Shown: one piece after another, positions 9,826 to 21,016 of the stretch
How positions within the stretch are numbered: position 1 is the stretch's first letter
Layout of the letters: every line of letters begins with the position of its first letter
Assembly (NCBI GenBank): GCA_038025085.1
Contig: CM076152.1
Location: 36,273,501 to 36,337,500, forward strand
Direction of reading: 5' to 3'
Length of the DNA stretch: 64,000 bases
Origin: Tetragonia tetragonoides
Taxonomy: Eukaryota; Streptophyta; Magnoliopsida; Caryophyllales; Aizoaceae
Program-made: the position numbers and the translations under genes
The notes under the pieces: generated by a model
Databases searched by the model: none
Told to the model about the DNA's origin: nothing
What the model saw: only the letters and a program-made list of their open reading frames with translations

Positions 9826-11260
9826 CTAACTTGGTTGAGAAATAGATCTAGTAGACCTCCTAGGAGGAGTAGAAGGAAGAGAATAATTAATATGTGAAAT
9901 TGAGGAATTATTTTGTGAAACTGAGGAATTATTTTGTGAAGAAGAGGAATTAATTGGTGGAGAAGAGGAATTAATTTGTGGAGAGGGAGGAGGAATATCA
10001 TCTGAAAGAGTGAGAGGGTCCTCTTCAGATAAAGATGAATGAGAGGGAAATAAGGAAGGAGGAATAGGAGCAGATACTAAAGAAGCATGCTCCTTTTTGA
10101 AAGGAGAATCATTTTCTTTAAAAACTACATCTCTGCTACAAAAAACCTCTCTAGTAGACAGATTGTAGATAGCTTATAACCTTTTTGACCAGGGGGTAAC
10201 CAATTAAGACACACCTAAATGCTCTTGGCTCAAACTTGTCAGGGTTGGGTTTTGTAATGGCAGCATAACAAAGGCAGCCAATAGTTTTCAAGTTTTCATA
10301 GGTAGGTTTCTGGTTGAATAAGGTTTCATGAGGTGTTTTCTGAGACAAATTTTGCATAGGCATTTTGTTTATCAGATAAGTGGCAGCAAGGATGCAATCT
10401 CCCCAAAAATATTTAGGAAAATTGGCATGTATTCTTATTGCTCTGGCTGTATCAAGTAAAAGGCGATGTTTTCTTTCAACTACTCCATTTTGTTGTGGAG
10501 TATAGGTCATGATTTTTGGTGTGAAATCCCTTGGGACTGCATGTAAGCCAGACATTCAGTTTTAATAATTTTAGTGCCATTATCTGATCTGACAAATTTT
10601 GGTTTAGTATTGTGGTGATTTTGGACATAGGAAATAAAGGATGAGAAAATGGGGCAGACTTGGTCTTTTGTATGAAGGAGATAGGTCCATGTAGCCTTGG
10701 TTTTGTCATCTACAATGGTGAAAAAATATTGAGCACCATTTAGAGCTGGTGTCCTGTAGGGTCCCCACAAGTCAACATGAATCAATTCAAAAGGAACTGA
10801 AGTAGAAGTGATACTACGAGGGAAAGGAAGCCTGTGATGCTTAGCAAGCATGCAAGTATCACAAAAGAAATCTTTGGCATTAAAATCTTTACAATCACTG
10901 ATGTGAATCATTTTGGATAAAGAAGTATGCCCTAATCTAGCATGGAAAGTATCTAAATCAAGATTGTGTTTAGGTACAACTAGATTGCTACAAATCAATT
11001 TATTTGCAACAGAATCAGAAGCAACAAAGTCTTCTGGCAAAGAAGAAGTAATACAACTTTCAAAAGAAGAAGTTTTATTACAGGTATAAAGACCTTTAGA
11101 CCACTTGGCAACAACAACAACTTGTTTAGTTGAACGATCCTGAAACATAATGCAATCAGAGTGAATTTGAGCAAACATTCTATGTGCTCTAATTAATTTC
11201 CCAATAGCAAGAAGATTAAATCTGAAATCAGGCACATAAAACACATTGTGCAAGGTTAAG
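9826..11260 (-). pseudogene. Copia B pre-integrase and integrase
   Basis: The 11253-10507 frame holds the pre-integrase region (FHARLGHTSLSKMIH, CDTCMLAKHHRLPF: the HHCC zinc-binding motif) and the catalytic core with HVDLWGPY and KFVRSDNGTK. A one-base frameshift near 10540 moves the rest into another frame (10555-10151) with TPQQNGVVERKHRLLLDTA carrying the third acidic residue, then GCLCYAAI and RAFRCVLIGY. The stretch 10150-9826 is a low-complexity acidic/Ser-rich linker before reverse transcriptase. Confidence 0.85.
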
Positions 11261-11370
11261 AAAGATGTTACAGTTACATGTCCAATGATAGTAACCTCTT
11301 TGAGGCGCCCATCGGGTAAGGTATGAGAAGGGGCTTGGTAAGTTTTTGTGTGGAGTGAAACATGTGTAGG

Positions 11371-12626
11371 TTAGGTGACATGGTCTGTAGCTCCTGTGTC
11401 CACAATCCAGTCATATTGTAAACTCACTTTGTTAGCAAGACAAGATAAAGCAGAAGAAGGAGCAGAACAAGCCATACCTGCGCTATCCATAGAGGTGCTA
11501 GCAAAATTCACTGAAGGATAGACAGTGCCACCAGCTCCTTGCATTGGTCCTTTTCCCTTGAACATTTGCATCATCTGTTGACATACAGCTGCTACAAGAT
11601 GCTCATCAACATTACTCTTATTACCAATATCAACCTCATTCTCATACCCAAGATCAAAGGGAGTGTCTCTTCCCATTCCTTGACCTATCTCAGTACTGAC
11701 ATGAGCTGCAACTCGAGGTCCTGGACCTTTTTTCCCTTTCTTTCCTTTATACCAGTCTGGATAACCAATTCTCTCAAAACACTGGTCATAACTGTGTCCA
11801 TCTTGCTGACAATGAGAACAGTGTCTTCTTCCCTCAACTCTACTTCCTCTAGGATCTTTCTTAGCACTAGAAAAATTCCTAGTACTACCAGTATTGGCAA
11901 AGAAAGCAGTAGGATCTACAACATGTGTAGTCACATGTTTTTGTTTTTCAACTTGTTGTACTATATAATATGCCTTGTTCACATTAGGTAAAGGATCCAT
12001 AGAAAGGATTTGACTCTTGACATTCTCATAATTGTCATTTAATTTCAGCAAAAACTGCACTACTTTTGATCTACTTTCCATTTCCAGAAATTTTTCAGTA
12101 ACTCCATAAGAACACTCCTTCATTTTACCACAATTGCATACAGGAATTCCATTCAGATTTTGTAATTCATCCCAGCACCTTTTTAACTTGTTAAAATAGG
12201 CAGCAACAGAGAGATTACCTTGAGTGATCTTGCTGAGTTCATCTTCCAACTGATAAACAAGAGGACCATTTCTTTGACCATAACGTTCTGCAATTTCCTT
12301 TCACAATTCACACGCAGATTGCGCGTATAAGAAAGCTTCTGAGAGCTCAGTCACCATGGAATTAAGGATCCAGCAGGTACCATGTAATCACACCTTATCC
12401 ACCTCTGGTAATCAACACTAGTTACAGCTGGCTTAGGACATGTTCCATCAATGAAACCAAGCTTCAACTTAGCACCTAAAGCCATCTTAACAGTACGACC
12501 CCAACCGAGGAAATTTCCGCCATTAAAAGACGCATTGGTCACGGCTAGTCCTGGATGATCTGAGCTAGCAATATGTAAAGGATCATTCGCTAAATTGACT
12601 GGAGCAACAATTTCAGGAATCGCCAT
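11371..12626 (-). pseudogene. Copia B gag and protease start
   Basis: Translation starts at 12626 with MAIPEIVAPVNLANDPLHIA, then SDHPGLAVTNASFNGGNFLG, the usual plant copia gag start. A frame break occurs near 12350, and gag continues from 12249 with LSKITQGNLSVAAYFNKLK and WDELQNLNGIPVC. The CCHC knuckle CSHCQQDGHSYDQC is intact. The frame ends in the protease motif DWIVDTGATDHVT and a stop near 11371, so gag is joined to protease but cut off from integrase. Confidence 0.85.
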
Positions 12627-12830
12627 TAAAGAAGCGAAGAAATCGAATTACAAATCGATTAATTGAGCCAGGAACAAATCAAAACCCTAATTATGAGCTT
12701 GATCAATCGATGAAGCAAATCGATATGATCGAAAAAGAAATGATAATGTGTTTGTTAATCGAGCTAGATTAATGTCGAAGCAAAGACAATTAATCGAGAA
12801 TCAAAGAAGAAAACCTAGGATTTCGAAACC

Positions 12831-12846
12831 TGTAGCTCTGATACCA
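12831..12846 (-). other. Primer-binding site of copia element B
   Basis: Minus strand TGGTATCAGAGCTACA immediately follows the 5' LTR and is complementary to the 3' end of initiator tRNA-Met, as in element A. Confidence 0.85.
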
Positions 12847-13102
12847 TGAGAAACGCGGAATTAGAATGGAGAAATCATTCCATTAATGGAGCTTGCAAGC
12901 TCTATAGAGAGAAACTCTCTAATTACAGAGAAAATTGATGAATTACTTAAAGAAGGAATAAAAGAGCTACAACTTATATACACAACTAATCTCCTAACTA
13001 ACTGCCTAAGGTGTTATAACAGAATAAATAATTTATTACAACAAATGCCAGCTCAGCGTAACAAATAAACTTCTCTAAGCATAACTAACTCTATATTCCA
13101 CA
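12847..13102 (-). repeat. 5' LTR of copia element B
   Basis: 256 bases, direct repeat of 6721-6972, with small differences at GCTCTATAGAGAG, the GAGAAAATTGATGAATT segment and a few inserted bases near AACAAATAAACTTC. Confidence 0.9.
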
Positions 13103-15481
13103 CAAATTTTGAGCAATCTATAATAAATTACTCAACATGTGAATATGACCCATACATATGGTATCTCGTGTGTGCTATGGGTATTGGGTTGAAATGAGGA
13201 TCCTCTGTTGTTCTTGAAAAACAGCAGAAGTGTAGTCCTTATTACAATCTCACCTTAGTATTGATATTTCTCTTTTTTAGACTCTTGAATTGTAAGGGGG
13301 AGGGTTTAGGAGGTTGAGGGAGAGAGATAGAGAGAAGAGAAATTGATTTCCCATTATAACAGCAGAGAATCTGAACTCATGGATATTAATGTGTATTTTT
13401 CAATTGGATTATTATAGCCTCTTTATTTGTTTGATAAAATTGGGATTATAGAGCCGTTATGTGTCCAATAACATGGGCTCGTGGTCGTTTCTTGGATTTC
13501 CATCTTCCATAAGTGGCGGCGTCGAGTAAGGTGTAAAGTTATGATGGGTTCATTTAATTTTAACACATGTAACCAACATGTACAACAGTACTACACTTTA
13601 ATACCCACAGATAGTTTGGGTGGGTTATCGATTCATAATTATCATGTGATTTAAATTTCTTGAGAGTCAATCAAAAGCACTTTTTTGTCCGTACGTACTC
13701 TCGTACACCATGTACTCATTTGCCATTGCAAATACATACAGCTGTTTATAACTTTTTTTTATAACTTATAACTAAGCAATAAACACCCTCATCAACTAGC
13801 CTTTTGTTGCCCTGAAAGAAAGAGTGGCGTTGGTCGTGGATTAAGTTTTATGATAAACGTTATTTAATTTTTTACTAGGATTTTTTTACTAAATTTATCT
13901 ACAAGATTTATTTTATTGGGTTGACATTGCGTGGTTTATGTGATTTACAGGTTATTACATATACTTGAAACTTATGCAAAATACACTAAAAAATAGTGAC
14001 GTTGTATTTCTCATAAAAAAAAAAAGGCCTTAAACTTGGCTACTTGACTTCCTCAAGTTGGCTTTAATCCCTTCATAGTTTGGCCTTAGAAAGACAACGA
14101 ACGTTATAAATTAAATTAGTACCACTAGTAAAAACAAATCGAATTGTTCATCATGCAATCATGCATGCATCTAACAGTTCTATAACATTATTTGATGCAT
14201 TGACAATTTAATTGACATGCATTATTATACAATAAGATCAATAATTACTCGTATCTCTTTTACTTAATATCGAATTTCAAACGTAATAAGGCTACAACCT
14301 TAAACCGTCCATACACCAGTGCGACATATGAGAGCAGGGCTGTCACCTGAAACCCGTAAGTCCAACCATACATGAAATCTAGCTTATCAATCTATCAATC
14401 AATAACTTCCAAATTCAACGTCATATGAAGATATTGATTATGAACCGGAAGTCATACTTAAGGCTAGCTCTCTTCTTCTCAACTTAATTTTACTCAATTC
14501 GACCAATTCAATTTATATATAACTTCTCACTTAGATAATCTTTTATTCCGAAGTAAAATTATATTATGATATCTATTTTATTTATTGGAAAGAATTCAAA
14601 TCATACTTTTAAATGAATCCAGTATTAAATATATTTGGACGAGTTTTAAATGGTTAAATATAACTTTAAAGAAACCAATTCAGTTCAGTTTAGTTTATTT
14701 AGGTTAGGGTGTGTTTTTTTTTTACTTATTGAACTTTACTCAATCAATGAAAATAAGTGGCAATACCTTACTCAATTAATGAGAATCAGTAACTATACCT
14801 AATTGAATCAGTGAGAATTAGTGGCAGGACCTTAATCAGTGAGAATCAGTGGCTAGACCTTATTGAATCATTGAGAATCAGTGGCAGGCCCTTACTCAAT
14901 TAGTGGAAATCAGTGGCATGACTCACATTCCTACTCACAGAATCAGCGACAGGACGTTATCGAATCAGTGAGAATTAGTGGAAGGACCTTACTGAATCAG
15001 TGAAAATCAGTGGCATGACCCTTACTCAATCAGTGAGAATCAGTGGCACAACCTTACTTAATCAGTGAGAATCAGTGGAACAAGGTGGATTAGAAAAGAA
15101 CGCACCCTCAATCTAGTTCAGTTCACTTCAGTTTTTTCTAGATGTAAAGAACAGAGCTAAGGCTGCGTTTGTTTCACCTTGACAAATCTGAATTAAATAA
15201 AAATCAAGAAAGAAATGAAGAAAAAAAAAAGGAGACAAGCCGACACATCTCACGGCTTATTTGGAGGACTGGATCACAAGATGATGATGACCACAGTCAC
15301 TGCGCTTATTGGCTTCTTCCCTTCTTCCCGTTAACACACACTCTCTCTTCTTTCTTGTATTGCACTCATCTTTTATACTAATGGCCTCAATATATAATGT
15401 TCAGAATGAATCGCTCATTTAGTCTACTCATATCCTCTTTCAATTCACTAATACATGCATAGAAAATCAATCACAATAATA
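13103..15481. other. Intergenic region upstream of DUF642 gene 1
   Basis: AT-rich, no gene recognised up to the MITE at 14707. The last 350 bases are the likely promoter and 5' UTR of the DUF642 gene, with a TATATAA at about 15390 some 90 bases before the ATG and a CT-rich stretch before it. Confidence 0.5.
14707..15107. mobile_element. MITE-like element with internal tandem repeats
   Basis: Imperfect terminal inverted repeats (GGGTGTGTTTTTTTTTAC at left; right end read inverted GGGTGCGTTCTTTTCTAA) enclose about ten degenerate tandem copies of a unit near 30 bases built from ACCTTACTCAATCAGTGAG plus AATCAGTGGCA. Another short element with the same ends lies at 54842-55001. Coding capacity is absent. 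Confidence 0.5.
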
Positions 15482-17420
15482 ATGGCTTTTTCTCCTCCTC
15501 TTTGGTCGTTTGTAATGCTCTTCTTGGTGATAAGCTGCAAAGTTCATACTGCCTCTTCAATTCCTGATGGTAAGTTTATTATAGTTGAGTTCAGTTCAAT
15601 TCGATCATGTGTAACTTGTCACTCTAATAATTAACTTTGTGTCATTGAAAATATTTAAAAACATACTTTTAATTTTAATAAGTCTAATATTTAATTTGTT
15701 TAGACGAGTTTTAAATGATTAAATGTGAAGTTTAAGTAACCAATTAGATTCAGTTCAATTTTATCCATCTAATTATTAGCTAGTGTAAAAATTGTCTTAT
15801 TACCAGGGCTTCTTCCAAATGGAGACTTTGAAAAGGGACCAAAGCCATCAAACCTGAAGAACAAGGTAATTATAGTAGGCAAAAACTCCCTCCCAAACTG
15901 GAAAATCAATGGCTTGGTTGAGTACATATCAGGTGGACACCAACCAGGTGGCTTCTACTACGCCGTACCACGTGGTCGCCACGCGGTAAGGCTAGGGAAT
16001 GAAGCCACCATTTCTCAAAAAATCGCGGTCAAGAAAGGCTCATACTACTCCCTTACCTTTGGTGCAACAAGGACTTGTGCTCAAGATGAAGTTTTGACAA
16101 TCAAAACTTCAGCAAAAGTCTCAGCAGATTTACCTATTCAAACATTATATAGTACTAATGGAGGGGACACTTATGCTTGGGCCTTTAAAGCCACTTCTGA
16201 TGTTGTTAAGGTTACTTTTCATAACCCTGGCATCCAAGAAGACCCTGCTTGTGGTCCGATGTTGGATGCTGTTGCTATCAAGGAAATGTTACCATTTCGC
16301 CTAACCAGAGGTAAATTAGCCCTACATATATAATTTATATGTATTATTGTTTTAAATTTTATTATATATACTCTATCCGTTCCAAAATGAGCTTTCTGTT
16401 TAACTTTGCACACTCTACGAGACAATAATTTAACTATCAATAACTAAAATTATACAAATATCTAAATTATCAAAAGTTGATATTGTGAAAGTACAATTAA
16501 AAATGAATTTATAGTATTTTGATTTTATAAATCTTTCCATATTTTTTTCACAAATAATAGTCTAATTTTGTAAAGTTTAAATTATATTTTTTTTTTGTGC
16601 AAAAAGTTTAAATTACATTATATACCCTATATGGATATATTTTATACTCCCTTCAATCTGTCCTATGTTTACGTTATTTTTAGAGGTTAAACTTCACAAA
16701 CTTTGACCGTTAATTTGTGAAAAAGATATAAAAAGTTATTTTTAAATTCATTTTTAATAGTCTTTTATGAAACAAAAAGAGTGGATTATAATTTCTTGAT
16801 AATGCTGATAGATAATGTAAATAGAATAATTATTCTATTTACATTATCTATCAAATGCAATAATGATCTAATTAAAGGTGTGATACATATACTCAATTGC
16901 AGGTAATCTTGTCAAAAATGGAGGCTTCGAAATTGGTCCATATGTCTTCAAGACATTCTCAACAGGAATCCTTCTTCTTCCACATTCACAAGATGCCATC
17001 TCTCCACTCCCTGGATGGATTATTGAATCTCTCAAACCTGTCAAATACGTCGACTCGAAACACTTTTTCGTACCTTCAGGATCTGCCGCAGTTGAACTGG
17101 TTGGAGGAAGAGAAAGCGCGATCGCGCAAATCATAAGAACAAAGCCTAACAAATTCTACCTTCTTACTTTTACAATTGGAGATGGCAAAAATGGGTGTCA
17201 TGGTTCAATGATGGTTGAAGCATTTGCTGCTAAGGAAAATGTTAAGGTTCATTATATTTCTGATGGAAAGGGTGGTTTTACAAGTGCAAGTCTTAAGTTC
17301 CAAGCTATTTCTAGTAGAACTAGGATAACATTTTGGAGTGCCTTTTATCATACTAGACTTTATGATTATGGACAACTTTGTGGTCCTGTTTTGGATGATG
17401 TTGTGGCTGTACCTGTTTAG
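15482..17420 (+). CDS. DUF642 cell-wall protein (copy 1)
   Basis: Three exons, 15482-15569, 15807-16310 and 16903-17420, all GT-AG and both introns in phase 1, give 369 aa, the normal length of the family. Residues 1 to about 25 form a signal peptide (MAFSPPLWSFVMLFLVISC). Two galactose-binding-like DUF642 domains follow, roughly 31-195 and 198-369. Typical motifs are LLPNGDFEKGP, SLPNWKINGLVEYI, HAVRLGNEATISQ, FHNPGIQEDPACGP, NLVKNGGFEIGPYVF, VELVGGRESAIAQII and YGQLCGPVLDDV. DUF642 proteins are secreted to the plant cell wall, bind pectin or cellulose and are linked to pectin methylesterase regulation, germination and growth. The paralogue at 22418-24612 has an exon 2 of identical length. 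Intron 2 carries MITE debris and a perfect palindrome. Confidence 0.95.
16370..16790. repeat. Stowaway-type MITE debris in DUF642-1 intron 2
   Basis: CTCTATCCGTTCCAAAATGAG near 16370 and TACTCCCTTCAATCTGTCC near 16647 resemble the CTCCCTCCGTTCC ends of plant Stowaway elements, with TTTGACCGTTAATTTGTG typical of their interior. No intact inverted pair remains. Confidence 0.4.
16806..16853. repeat. Perfect 48-bp palindrome in DUF642-1 intron 2
   Basis: The sequence is its own reverse complement over all 48 bases, with no spacer; the centre is AGAATAATTATTCT and the arms end TGATAGATAATG / CATTATCTATCA. It ends 49 bases before exon 3 begins. It could form a 24-bp hairpin in DNA or in the pre-mRNA. 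Confidence 0.97.
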
Positions 17421-18595
17421 TAAATGTGATCGATAAGAAAAAATGAAAGATATATAGTACCCCAAAAAGAAAAGGAAAAAAATTGAGAAGGATGTTGTCA
17501 TGTTATTTGATTTCAAGTGTAGAGTTAATATGATATTGATATTGATTGTATTTGTTATATGCTAGTGCCTGCCAATTTAAAAAGGCTATTTATATATGAG
17601 GAAGTCTTGTATGAGACCAGATCATAGAAAAAGGGGTAACTATTTAGTATGTAGGAGTCACTTATTATGAACACTGATCCTTATTAATTCTTTAAAAAGT
17701 GACACTCGTTTCACTAAAAGTTACGATAACACCGTCTCAAATAAGTTTTTTTGTTTATATATATGTGTATATAATAATTACTTGTTTCTATTGAAGTTTT
17801 TGTGTTTATAGAAATAGGGATCACACTACTTGCAAAAAGTGACCGATAAATCTATAAAAATTTATCTCATTTTCTAATGAGTTTGTCTTACACAACACTT
17901 ACGACCCGTTTGGCTTACATTCTTCGAACTTTCACTTCTCCGCCTATATTTATTCTTGCTCACCCCATTTTCATCTACCATCCCTTCACCTCCAACTTCT
18001 TATAAGTTGAAAATAAAGTTACAACAAGTGTGCATGCCCGTGCGATACACGAGTGTTTCAACTCTGTTTGTTGTTGTTTTTTTTTTAAAAATTTAATGAG
18101 GTTGTCTACCTTCTAACTTTGTTGTAATAATTTTCTTTTTCTTTTTTGGTGCTAATTTTGTGTTTAATTGGTAAATAAAACTAAAACAACACCAAAATTG
18201 TATTTGGATAGCTTCATCTGCAACCTGACTCTTAATTTATTTAGGAAAAATATTAAAATGTTGGGGGAAGATGTCCTCAAGTCATGGTAGTAGTTATTTC
18301 ACTGGCCATGTATTAGCCTTTGGCGCAAAAAAAAAAGGGTCATACATTGGCTTGTGGTGCCTCTATAAAAGCAAGAGGTACCTACCCCTGAATGACATTG
18401 TTTGTTGTATAATAGTTCTACTTATTATGATTAGTCATACTGTAAACTCGATCTGTATTTGACCGAGTGCTTAGAAAATAATTATTATCCTTTTGTTAAC
18501 AAATTTGGGAATACTCTGTCATAAAGTTCTTCTCCCAAAGATTATCATAGTAGACAATGGATCGAAATGAACTAAATACATCAAAAATTTATTGA
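17421..18595. other. Intergenic after DUF642 gene 1
   Basis: Contains the 3' UTR and AT-rich DNA. AAGTGACCG/GTGACAC-type and GTCTTACA-type motifs at 17600-17900 look like old MITEs. A segment near 18259-18501 starts TGTTGGGGGAAG, ends TTGTTAACA and has CTATAAAAGC with CT-rich flanks, like a short LTR, but has no matching target-site duplication. No gene recognised. Confidence 0.4.
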
Positions 18596-20768
18596 AACAA
18601 ATTTTGGGTGGCCTGTGTCCCATGTCCTAGCCCCCAGCGAGCACCATTTCCCAGTCCCCATGGGTGAAATCGAACTACGGGGACTCGGATGACCACCCCG
18701 AGGCACCAGAGATCCTCTAGGGTAACGATAGACACCCGGAGAAGTTTGGGCAAAAACGAAAATCGGGCCCCCGGAAGTCAAAATCAATGGCTAATTTCAC
18801 GTTTTTTGAGCTTCAGGGATGGACGGAACGAAAGTGGATATTTCGCACTACATCGCACGGGACACTCTTATGGAACATAAGAGCCCCCATGGGGTCAATT
18901 ATCCGGTCTCTGATAGGCTTGTAAGGGCGTTTTTACGGGACACCAATGTAAGGGCCAGAACACCTAAGATATGGGTGATAACAAAGTACGGGGATCCGAA
19001 TGACCCTCTCAGAGGCACCGAGAGTTCTCTAGGGTCATGATAGCCCCCCCGGAGAAGTTTGGGTGAAAATGACACTCGTGCCCCAAAAGACAAAAACGAA
19101 GGCTCCGGAACACGCTTAGGGGACATGGGAGGCCCTCGGGGTCGCTTATCCGCTCCTTGAGAGACTTGAATTAATGTTTTACGGGACACTGGTGTAGGGC
19201 TGGAACACCAAAAGTATGGGTGATATCGAACTTTGGGGACCTAGATGTCCTCCCTCCCGGGGCATCAAGGGTCCTCTAGGGTCATGATAGACCTACCACA
19301 AAAGTTTGGGCAAAAATGACACTCTGACCTCGGGAAGCCAAAAACGAAGGTTATAATCCATGTTTTTTGGGCTTTCGGGAGGCCCCGGTGTGAAGGTGGA
19401 TATTTTTGCACCACATCACATTAAACACCCCTCGGGGACATGGGAGGCCCTCGGGCTCGCTTATCCGGTCCCTGATAGGCTTGGAAGGGCGTTTTGCGGG
19501 ACATTGGTCACTGGTGTAAGAGACGCACCAAAGGCATGGGTGATATCGAAGTTCAGGAATTCAGATAACCCCTTGGGGACACCGACGTCCTCTATGGTCA
19601 TGATAGACCCCGGGGAGAAATTTTGGCAAAAAAGACGCCTGGGTCCTGTGAAGCCGAAAACGAAGGCTATAATCCACATTTTTTGGGCTTCCGAGAGGCT
19701 ACGAAACGAATGTGGATATTTTTGCTCCACATTTTACGGAACATCCCTAGGGGACACGGGAGATCCACGGGCTCGCTTATTCGGTCCATGAGAGGCTTGG
19801 AAGGGCATTTTAACTTTTACTTTTACGGGACACTGGTGTAAGAGCCGCAACACCAAAGGCATGGGTGAAATCAAAATTCGGGGATTCGGATGATACTCCC
19901 GAGGCGCCGAGGGTCCTCTAAGGTCATGATATAGACCCCCCGGATAAGTTTGGGCAAAAATGACACCCGGGCCCCGGAAACCGAAAACGAAGGCTATAAT
20001 CCACCTTTTTTGGACTTCCGGGAGGCCTCGAAATAAAGGTAGATATTTTCGCACCTCATAGCACGGAACATCCCTAGGGGATATGGGAGGCCCTCGGGCT
20101 CGCTTATCTGGTCCTTGGAAGGGTGTTTTACGGGGCAATGATGTAATATCCGGCACACCAAAGGCATGGGTGATCTCAAAGTTCGGGGATCCGGATAACC
20201 CTTTTGGGGCACCGAGGGTCCTCTATGGTTATGATAGACCCTCCAGAGAAATTTGGGCAAAAACGACACCCAGGGCCCGGGAAGCCGAAAACAAAGGCTA
20301 TAATGATCCACGCTTTTTGGGCTTCCGGGAGGCCCCGAAACGAATGTGGACATTTTTGCACCACGTCGCACGGAACACTCCTAAGGGACATAGGAGGTCC
20401 ACAGGCTCGCTTATCCGGTCCCTGATAGGCTTGGAATGACGTTTTACAGGACACTGGTGTGAGAGCCGAAATACCCAAGGCATGGGTGATATCGAAGTTC
20501 GGGGGTGTGGATAACCATCCCGGGAGACTGAGGGTCCTCTATGGTCATGATAGACCTCCCGAATAAATTTGAGCAAAAATGACACTTGAGTCTCGGAAAG
20601 CCAAAAACAAAGGCTATAATCCACGTCTTTTGGGCTTCCTGGAGGCACCGGAACGAAGGTGGATATTTTCGCACCACTTCGCACGGGGCACCTTAAGGGA
20701 TATAGGAGGTCCCTGTAATAGGTAATCGGGTCCTTGGTAGATTTGGAAGGGCCTCTTACTGAACATCG
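18596..20768. repeat. GC-rich satellite array, monomer about 315 bp, about 7 copies
   Basis: The landmark GTTTGGGCAAAAA and variants falls near 18744, 19057, 19304, 19620, 19948, 20251 and 20567, giving spacings of about 313, 247, 316, 328, 303 and 316. Each unit also repeats AAGGCATGGGTGATATCGAA, GGGTCCTCTAGGGTCATGAT, GAAAACGAAGGCTATAATCC and a CGCTTATCCGGTCC segment. One unit is about 65 bases short. The array is far more GC-rich than its surroundings. Long open frames on both strands inside it are by-products of composition, with no known protein motif. Confidence 0.9.
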
Positions 20769-21016
20769 GAGGATAATCCACTAACCACTAACCACTAACC
20801 ACCATACAAATGGTCATACCTAGAAGTTCGTGCTAGGCCATATCGATCTTATGAGGCTCTTTGTTACTCGTTCTTTTTCATCAAATGCATAAACTCAATC
20901 CATCTTGCAACGAGTGGTTTAATTATACAAAGAACTTAAAAGTTTTTTCTGACCCCTCACAACAGGATTTTGAATTGTGAGGCAAATAATATAAACAGAG
21001 AATGTGCCCCCTTAAC
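20769..21016. other. Spacer between satellite and hAT-like element
   Basis: Contains three tandem CACTAACCA units near 20778-20802. No gene recognised. Confidence 0.4.

Larger units (their letters stand above)
6721..13102 (-). mobile_element. Near full-length Ty1-copia retrotransposon B, degenerate
   Basis: A 6.4-kb element on the minus strand bounded by two direct LTRs (12847-13102 and 6721-6972), with PBS next to the 5' LTR and PPT next to the 3' LTR. Domain order is gag, protease, integrase, reverse transcriptase, RNase H, the order that defines Ty1-copia (Pseudoviridae-type) elements. Internal stops, frameshifts and a 1.14-kb insertion-duplication at 8015-9338 make it non-autonomous. The LTRs differ at roughly ten places including small indels, so the insertion is old. 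The bases flanking the LTRs (ATACC left, CAAAT right) do not form a 5-bp target-site duplication. Confidence 0.9.

Noticed and set aside
18596..20684. Many overlapping open frames of 70-140 codons on both strands
   Set aside because: They lie in the GC-rich satellite, repeat from monomer to monomer, and show no protein family motif.
18596..20768. CRISPR-like array
   Set aside because: Repeats are about 315 bases long and diverged with no short-repeat/spacer layout, and the genome is eukaryotic.
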